Positions 61,276 through 64,000 of a DNA stretch of 64,000 bases are shown here, piece after piece (the stretch's first letter is position 1; the number at the start of each line of letters is the position of its first letter). A program made the position numbers and the translations under genes. The notes under the pieces are model-generated. The model saw only the letters and a list, made by a program, of their open reading frames with translations. It was not told the DNA's origin and ran no database searches. Origin of the DNA: Xanthomonas sacchari (GTDB lineage: Bacteria; Pseudomonadota; Gammaproteobacteria; Xanthomonadales; Xanthomonadaceae); the NCBI RefSeq assembly GCF_040529065.1, contig NZ_CP132343.1, forward strand, positions 1,736,001-1,800,000, given 5' to 3'.

Positions 61276-62868
61276 ATGAGTACGCAACCGCTGTTGCTGG
61301 CCGGCCATTGGCAGGCCTCGCTGGAAGAGCGCGGCAGTTTCCGCGCCGAGGATCCGCGCGACGGAAGCGAGTTCGGCCCGTCGTTCCCGATCAGCGGCGC
61401 CGCCGATCTGGAAGCGGCGCTGAGCGCGGCGGCGCTGAGCGCCGATGCGCTGGCCGCGGCCGCACCGGAACGCATCGCCGGGTTCCTGGATGCGTACGCG
61501 GACGCGATCGACGCCGACGTCGAGCGGCTGGTGGCGCTGGCGCATGCCGAAACCGGCCTGCCGGTGGAGCCGCGCCTGGCCAAGGTGGAACTGCCGCGCG
61601 CCAGCGGGCAGCTGCGCCAGGCCGCGCAGGCGGTGCGCAGCCACAGCTGGGCGCAGCCGGTGATCGACACCGCGGCGGGGCTGCGCGCGCAGCTGGGGCC
61701 GTTGCACAAGCCGGTGCTGGTGTTCGGGCCAAACAATTTCCCGTTCGCGTTCAACGCGGTGGCCGGCAGCGATTTCGCCTCGGCCATCGCCGCGCGCAAC
61801 CCGGTCATCGCCAAGGCGCATCCCTCGCATCCGGCCACCAGCCAGCGCCTGGCGCAGCTCGCGCACCAGGCGCTGCTGGCGCATGACCTGCCGGCGGCGA
61901 CGGTGCAGTTGCTCTACCACTTCGACAGCACGCTGGGCCTGGAGCTGGCCGGCGATCCGCGGCTGGGCGCGATCGGCTTCACCGGCAGCCGTGCCGGCGG
62001 GCTGGCGCTGAAGGCCGCCGCCGACCGCGCTGGCGTGCCGGCCTATGTCGAACTGTCCAGCGTCAATCCGGTGTTCCTGCTGCCGGGCGCGCTGGCCGAA
62101 CGCGGCACCGCGCTGGCGCAGGAGTTCTTCGCCTCCTGCACCATGGGCAGCGGCCAGTTCTGCACCAACCCGGGCATCGTGGTGGTGCCCGAGGGGGAGG
62201 CCGGCGATGCCTTCGTTGCCGCAGCCACCGCGCATTTCACTGCGGCCGCGCCGGCGCTGCTGTTCTCGCGCGGCGTGCTGGAGCATCTGCAGCGCAGCGT
62301 GGGCATGCTGCGCGATGCCGGCGCCACGGTGCTGGCCGGTGGCGAGGCCGACAAGGGGCCCGGCTATCGGCATGCGCCGACGCTGCTGCAAGTGTCGGCC
62401 GAGGCCTTCCTGCAGCAGCCGGAGGCGCTGCAGACCGAGGCGTTCGGCCCGGTCAGTCTGATCGTGCGCGGCGGCGGGTTGGGGCAATTGACCGCCCTGG
62501 CGCGCAGCTTCGAGGGCAATCTCACCGGCACGCTCTATCGCGCCGCCGATGGCAGCGACGACATGGCCTTCGCCGCGCTGGCCGCGGCGTTGCGTCCGCG
62601 TGTCGGTCGCCTGATCTGCAACAAGATGCCGACCGGCGTGGCGGTGAGCCCGGCAATGAACCATGGCGGCCCGTATCCGAGCACCGGCCATCCGGGCTTC
62701 ACGGCCGTCGGCATGCCCGCGGCGATCCGCCGCTTCGCCGCGCTGCACAGCTACGACGGCGTGCCCGACGCGCTGCTGCCGCCGTTGCTGCGCGATCGCA
62801 ATCCCGGCGGCGTGCAGCGCTTGATCGACGGCAGCTGGAGCACCGCCGACGTGGAGCCGCGCGCATGA
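61276..62868 (+). CDS. lhpG: 2-Oxoglutarate semialdehyde dehydrogenase (LhpG-like)
   Basis: A 530-residue NAD(P)-dependent aldehyde dehydrogenase with catalytic Cys296 (GQFCTNPG), Glu259 (YVELSSVNP), the cofactor-binding FTGSRAGG and the substrate anchor FGPNNFPFAFNAVAG. It would oxidise the semialdehyde to 2-oxoglutarate, feeding the citric acid cycle. It belongs to the AldH-type 2-oxoglutarate semialdehyde group by length and by the CTNPG motif. Start ATG 61276 is one base after the lhpC stop; it overlaps the next gene by ATGA. Confidence 0.92.
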   Translation: MSTQPLLLAGHWQASLEERGSFRAEDPRDGSEFGPSFPISGAADLEAALSAAALSADALAAAAPERIAGFLDAYADAIDADVERLVALAHAETGLPVEPRLAKVELPRASGQLRQAAQAVRSHSWAQPVIDTAAGLRAQLGPLHKPVLVFGPNNFPFAFNAVAGSDFASAIAARNPVIAKAHPSHPATSQRLAQLAHQALLAHDLPAATVQLLYHFDSTLGLELAGDPRLGAIGFTGSRAGGLALKAAADRAGVPAYVELSSVNPVFLLPGALAERGTALAQEFFASCTMGSGQFCTNPGIVVVPEGEAGDAFVAAATAHFTAAAPALLFSRGVLEHLQRSVGMLRDAGATVLAGGEADKGPGYRHAPTLLQVSAEAFLQQPEALQTEAFGPVSLIVRGGGLGQLTALARSFEGNLTGTLYRAADGSDDMAFAALAAALRPRVGRLICNKMPTGVAVSPAMNHGGPYPSTGHPGFTAVGMPAAIRRFAALHSYDGVPDALLPPLLRDRNPGGVQRLIDGSWSTADVEPRA

Positions 62869-64000
62869 GCGAGCAGGCCCAGATCGGCGGGTTGACCCTG
62901 GAGCAGGCGCACGCACAACTGTCGCCGTGGCCGCACCGCGCGCCGGCGATCCAGCAGCAGGAGTACCGGCAGCGCCTGGCCAACGCGCGTGCGCTGATGC
63001 GCGCGCACGGCGCCGACGCGTTGCTGATCGGTGCCGGCGCTTCGTTGCGCTACTTCACCGGCGTGCCGTGGGGCGCCAGCGAGCGCCTGGTGGCGATGCT
63101 GCTCACCGCCGAAGGCGATCCGCTGCTGATCTGCCCGGCGTTCGAGGAAGGCTCGCTGGACGCGGTGCTGTCGGTGCCGGTGCGCAAGCGCCTGTGGCAG
63201 GAACACGAGGATCCGCACGCGTTGGTCGCCGAGGCCTTGCTGGAACTGGACGCGCAGAGCCTGGCGCTGGACCCGGGCGTGGCCTTCGCGGTGCACACCG
63301 GGCTGACGGCGGTGCTGGGCAGGATCGCGATCCGCGATGCGGCGGCGATCGTCGACGGCTGCCGCATGCGCAAGTCGCCGGCGGAACTGGCGCTGATGCA
63401 GCAGGCCTGCGACATGACCCTGCAGGTGCAGCGGCTGGCCGCCGGGCTGATCCGCGAGGGCATCACCACCGCGGAACTGACCCGCTTCATCGACCAGGCG
63501 CACCGCGCGCTCGGCGCCGACAACGGCTCGACCTTCTGCATCGTGCAGTTCGGCCACGCCACCGCGTATCCGCACGGCATTCCCGGCGTGCAGGCGCTGC
63601 GCCCGGGCGAGCTGGTGCTGATCGACACCGGCTGCACGGTGCAGGGCTACCACTCCGACATCACCCGCACCTACATCTTCGGCGAGCCCAGCGAGAAGCA
63701 GCGACGCATCTGGCAGCTGGAACACGATGCGCAGGCGGCGGCCTTCGCCGCGGTGCGGCCGGGCGTGGCCTGCGCCGTAGTGGACGAGGCCGCGCGCAAG
63801 GTGCTGCAGCGCGCCGGGCTCGGCCCGGACTACCAGTTGCCGGGACTGCCGCATCGCACCGGCCACGGCTGCGGCATGAGCATCCACGAGGCGCCGTACC
63901 TGGTGCGCGGCAATGCGCTGGCGCTAGCCCCGGGCATGTGCTGCAGCAACGAGCCGATGATCGTGGTGCCAGGCGAGTTCGGCGTGCGCCTGGAGGATCA
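62865..64000 (+). CDS. M24 family Xaa-Pro peptidase/prolidase (3' end outside window)
   Basis: At least 378 residues of a creatinase-fold metallopeptidase: an N-terminal lid domain (about residues 30-165), then the pita-bread domain with metal ligands in LIDTG, SDITRT, RTGHGCGMS, SNEPMIV and the start of RLEDH at the window end. It would cleave Xaa-Pro or Xaa-Hyp bonds. Co-translation with the hydroxyproline genes (ATGA overlap) suggests it releases hydroxyproline from small peptides. The C terminus is cut off by the window edge. Confidence 0.88.
   Translation, partial: MSEQAQIGGLTLEQAHAQLSPWPHRAPAIQQQEYRQRLANARALMRAHGADALLIGAGASLRYFTGVPWGASERLVAMLLTAEGDPLLICPAFEEGSLDAVLSVPVRKRLWQEHEDPHALVAEALLELDAQSLALDPGVAFAVHTGLTAVLGRIAIRDAAAIVDGCRMRKSPAELALMQQACDMTLQVQRLAAGLIREGITTAELTRFIDQAHRALGADNGSTFCIVQFGHATAYPHGIPGVQALRPGELVLIDTGCTVQGYHSDITRTYIFGEPSEKQRRIWQLEHDAQAAAFAAVRPGVACAVVDEAARKVLQRAGLGPDYQLPGLPHRTGHGCGMSIHEAPYLVRGNALALAPGMCCSNEPMIVVPGEFGVRLED

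Overview
The window is a continuous stretch of GC-rich bacterial chromosome with almost purely housekeeping content. Gene order (trpF, a divergent LysR regulator and trpBA, then accD, glmM, tpiA, secG, tRNA-Leu and a complete nuoA-N operon; fMet tRNA-rimP-nusA-infB-rbfA-truB-rpsO-pnp) and the protein sequences point to the Xanthomonadaceae, most likely Xanthomonas or a close relative. I see no phage, insertion sequence, integrase, CRISPR array or toxin island.

Layout. 1-3.5 kb: tryptophan genes (end of trpF, LysR regulator, trpB, trpA). 3.8-9.5 kb: accD, glmM, a candidate 29-residue membrane microprotein, a 2-oxoglutarate oxygenase, a short-chain dehydrogenase, tpiA and secG. 9.5-24.6 kb: tRNA-Leu(GAG) and fourteen separate respiratory complex I genes, mostly overlapping by 4 bases, closed by a strong terminator. 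24.8-34.4 kb: initiator tRNA and the conserved transcription/translation/RNA-decay cluster. 34.5-41.5 kb: a GAF-EAL cyclic-di-GMP phosphodiesterase with a decayed second copy of its 3' end beside it, a DUF3175-like protein and an Lhr-type helicase. 41.7-45.9 kb: two chemoreceptors and CheW behind a sigma-28-like promoter. 45.9-52.8 kb: tRNA-Ala(CGC), an H-NS-like protein, RNase D, two lipoproteins, an M48 protease, a ribbon-helix-helix/membrane protein pair and YggX. 52.8-55.5 kb: mutY and ftsY. 55.8-64 kb: a hydroxyproline catabolic operon (lhpA-B-F-E-C-G order) with a divergent PAS-AraC regulator and a co-transcribed M24 (pro)dipeptidase cut by the window end.

How the parts work together. 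The last operon would release hydroxyproline from peptides, epimerise trans-4-hydroxy-L-proline to the cis-D form, oxidise it with a three-subunit flavo-iron-sulfur dehydrogenase, deaminate the product and oxidise the semialdehyde to 2-oxoglutarate. This suits a bacterium living on plant or animal tissue rich in hydroxyproline proteins.

Most unusual features: two families of palindromic intergenic repeats that sit against gene starts (truB, glmM) or supply a stop codon (SDR gene); the decayed EAL 3'-end copy; the microprotein after glmM; a histidine-rich loop in NuoL; a T1:T72 mismatch in the initiator tRNA; and paired 9-bp inverted and 8-bp direct repeats between the hydroxyproline regulator and operon. 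No clear new multi-gene system was found.
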